Below are positions 6,823 through 7,986 of a stretch of 7,986 bases of DNA, one piece after another. The stretch is from JABDDM01 sp038240295 (GTDB lineage: Bacteria; Bacteroidota; Ignavibacteria; Palsa-1295): contig JBBSDW010000146.1 of NCBI GenBank assembly GCA_038240295.1, positions 1-7,986 on the forward strand, in the 5' to 3' direction. The first letter of the stretch is position 1; each line of letters opens with the position of its first letter. Made by a program: the position numbers and the translations under genes. Below the pieces are notes generated by a model. It saw only the letters and a program-made list of their open reading frames with translations. It did no database searches and was not told the origin of the DNA.

Positions 6823-7542
6823 ATGGAGATAATTGATCACACCAAAGCCTTTCAGAAGCTTCTCAACGGAGAGTTGACTTGGGAAAATTATAAGCGCACT
6901 TCCCCAGAGTTTTTCCAACATTATTTCAGCTTCTGGGCTAATGATCAGGGCGCTCATCGTCTTCGGACGAAAAAGGAATTGGAGCGTCGTTGTTCGTTAG
7001 TTAGCTCCTATTTGAGAATCAGCGAACGGAAGTTAACAGAGATGGGATACGAGACAGATAGTCTATCAGCTTTTCTTTTCGTAGGTCAGGATACCGCAAA
7101 CGGACACGCTCTTAAGCTGAACGGAAGGTTCACAGCGTGGTTGGCGATCGAGACTTTTGAAACCTCGCTCCAAGCGAAGATATTTGCAACCCATGAACTC
7201 TTCCATGCTATCCATTACAGAGAAAGTCCAAGTTGCTACTTTAATGGGCACGAGGAGATGCACTCCGTATCCAGACAGCTCATCACTGAAGGTGTTGCAA
7301 CGTACCTTACTAAAAACCTTTGGCAATCAAGCGATGGGGTAGCCTTATGGGCTGATCTTTTATCACCGAAGATTCTTGAAGATTGGCTAAAAAATTGTGA
7401 GCGATCAAAAAAAGCGTTGATTGATCTAACTCTCACACATTTTGAAAGCCCAGAATCAGGTCTTGAAATCTTTTACGCAAGCGATGCTCAAAGCGTCCTT
7501 TCCTTTAAGGGGGGGTTAGTATCTAGGCCTGAAGGTTGTTGA
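6823..7542 (+). CDS. HExxH zinc-dependent peptidase-like protein, C-terminus altered by frameshift
   Basis: 239 residues as read. No signal peptide or membrane segment is visible, so it is probably cytoplasmic. Residues 124-128 are H-E-L-F-H (in ATHELFHAIHY), the HExxH zinc-binding motif. Glu156 in L-I-T-E-G-V-A-T-Y-L, 28 residues on, fits the third zinc ligand of gluzincin-type peptidases. This HExxH plus EGxA layout resembles DUF2268-type predicted zinc proteases, but I cannot assign a named family with certainty. The N-terminal part (1-115) carries no motif I recognise. The last residues (about 231-239) look out of frame, because the sequence resumes in the +1 frame with a plausible helical tail that ends at 7651. 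Base composition appears lower in GC than the spt gene, hinting at separate origin. No obvious operon partner is present. Confidence 0.75.
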   Translation: MEIIDHTKAFQKLLNGELTWENYKRTSPEFFQHYFSFWANDQGAHRLRTKKELERRCSLVSSYLRISERKLTEMGYETDSLSAFLFVGQDTANGHALKLNGRFTAWLAIETFETSLQAKIFATHELFHAIHYRESPSCYFNGHEEMHSVSRQLITEGVATYLTKNLWQSSDGVALWADLLSPKILEDWLKNCERSKKALIDLTLTHFESPESGLEIFYASDAQSVLSFKGGLVSRPEGC

Positions 7543-7651
7543 AAAGCTTATGAAGTCTCGACAAATGAACCTGACCAAATTGCTCTCAACACCGTTGAGT
7601 TTAATGAAAGAGCTTGTTATGGAAGTCTTACTTTCGATGAAACGTGAGTAA
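6823..7651 (+). pseudogene. Full extent of the frameshifted zinc-peptidase-like gene
   Basis: Up to about 7515 the peptidase frame looks natural. From 7520, a different frame reads Y-L-G-L-K-V-V-E-K-L-M-K and continues for about 40 residues to TAA at 7649-7651, ending L-S-M-K-R-E. Removing one base near 7519 joins the two frames into about 275 residues with no stop (K-G-G-L-Y-L-G-L-K-V-V). Removing one G from the 7-G run at 7509-7515 instead would place TAG (7517-7519) in frame, so a simple homopolymer error does not fully explain it. The active-site motifs lie upstream of the break. Whether the shortened protein is active is unknown. Confidence 0.6.
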
Positions 7652-7660
7652 GTTGAAGAA

Positions 7661-7680
7661 TTGGTGACAGATTTCACCAA
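7661..7680 (+). terminator. Hairpin just after the restored peptidase stop codon
   Basis: TTGGTGA (7661-7667) pairs perfectly with TCACCAA (7674-7680) around a 6-base loop. It begins 10 bases after the TAA at 7649-7651, a natural place for a 3'-end structure. This supports the gene having originally ended there rather than at 7542. The T-run expected of an intrinsic terminator is absent, so this is a candidate only. Confidence 0.35.
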
Positions 7681-7868
7681 GGTGTCGTGTCCACACACTC
7701 GGCAAACTCGAAACCAGCAAAGTCGCAATTTTCCAAAAACCTTCAGCTGGTACTGACAGTCATCATGGCATACTCTTAGGCCGCGCAATCCTCACCGGAA
7801 AATTTGCCGCAGGAGACTTGATGACATTGCTTGGAGTGATGTTGGTGCAATTGGGATAATTCACGTAG

Positions 7869-7885
7869 GGCACGCTGTGCGTGCC
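7869..7885. repeat. Perfect short hairpin
   Basis: GGCACGC (7869-7875), loop TGT (7876-7878), GCGTGCC (7879-7885). It is a GC-rich stem in otherwise non-coding sequence and could be a terminator stem without a T-run, an operator, or part of a small RNA. Its function is unknown. Confidence 0.4.
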
Positions 7886-7986
7886 ATATTTGAGCAAGCC
7901 GAATGGCCGCAATGGCCGCCTCTTGTTTTTCAAATGAAGAAAGTGTTCGGGAACGGCGCGGGTCGCGAAGGAGGCGCCGCAGTCAA

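Larger units (their letters stand above)
7652..7986. other. Right-end region with no supportable gene
   Basis: I find no convincing coding region here. One plus-strand frame is open from 7757 to the window edge, but it has no ATG until 7934 and no recognisable protein. A minus-strand frame open from the right edge to about 7778 begins right after a stop (7983-7985) and has no ATG. Structure seen: the hairpin at 7661-7680; a perfect 7-bp stem with a 3-base loop, GGCACGC/GCGTGCC at 7869-7885; and a 9-bp tandem repeat AATGGCCGC at 7902-7919. A gene might start at ATG 7934 and run out of the window, but nothing confirms it. Confidence 0.5.

Noticed and set aside
7509..7515. Programmed frameshifting on the 7-G run
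   Set aside because: A +1 shift at the run would meet TAG at 7517-7519 immediately, so slippage there would not yield the long tail.
7516..7788. Minus-strand open frame of 90 codons
   Set aside because: It lies opposite the natural tail of the peptidase gene, which better explains the sequence; the product looks random and Cys/Ser-rich.
7778..7985. Minus-strand open frame entering near the right edge
   Set aside because: It begins just after a stop codon at 7983-7985 and has no ATG start; no recognisable protein.

Overview
The window looks like chromosomal DNA from a Bacteroidota/Chlorobiota-type bacterium, possibly an Ignavibacteria- or Kapabacteria-like lineage. Four things support this. 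A secreted protein ends in a type IX secretion (T9SS) sorting domain. That same protein combines an IgGFc-binding-like N-terminal region with HYDIN/ASH-like repeats. A close match to the Bacteroidota promoter consensus (TTG, 17 nt, TAnnTTTG) lies upstream of the largest gene. The clear genes lack strong Shine-Dalgarno sequences. Phylum-level placement is fairly safe; anything finer is a guess.

Layout from left to right. (1) Positions 2-436 (+) hold a small protein, possibly cut by the window edge, with an R-x4-H HEPN-type motif. (2) After a promoter at 556-583, a long gene (655-3090, +) fuses a serine palmitoyltransferase-like alpha-oxoamine synthase to a GNAT-fold domain of the bacterial ceramide synthase/YghO type. 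One chain would thus carry two consecutive steps of bacterial sphingolipid synthesis. (3) Converging on it, the minus strand encodes a large exported surface protein (6019 down to 3188). Its single reading frame is broken by one in-frame TAG at 4463-4465 into a 518-residue N-terminal half (signal peptide, IgGFc-binding-like) and a 412-residue C-terminal half (Ig/ASH-like domains, T9SS sorting domain). (4) Upstream of it on the same strand is a thioredoxin-fold lipoprotein with a WCVWCK active site (6719-6144). (5) Divergent from that, a soluble HExxH zinc-peptidase-like gene starts at 6823. Its frame ends early at 7542, and the natural C-terminus continues in another frame to 7651, so it is probably frameshifted. 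(6) Positions 7652-7986 hold hairpins and a short tandem repeat but no supportable gene.

The genes do not form one operon. The most interesting item is the Spt-ceramide synthase fusion. In the pathway worked out in Caulobacter, the 3-keto-sphinganine made by Spt is acylated directly, before reduction, so joining these two enzymes makes metabolic sense. The two broken reading frames (amber stop and frameshift) suggest decay, phase-variable or strain-specific inactivation, or assembly errors, and are worth checking against raw reads.
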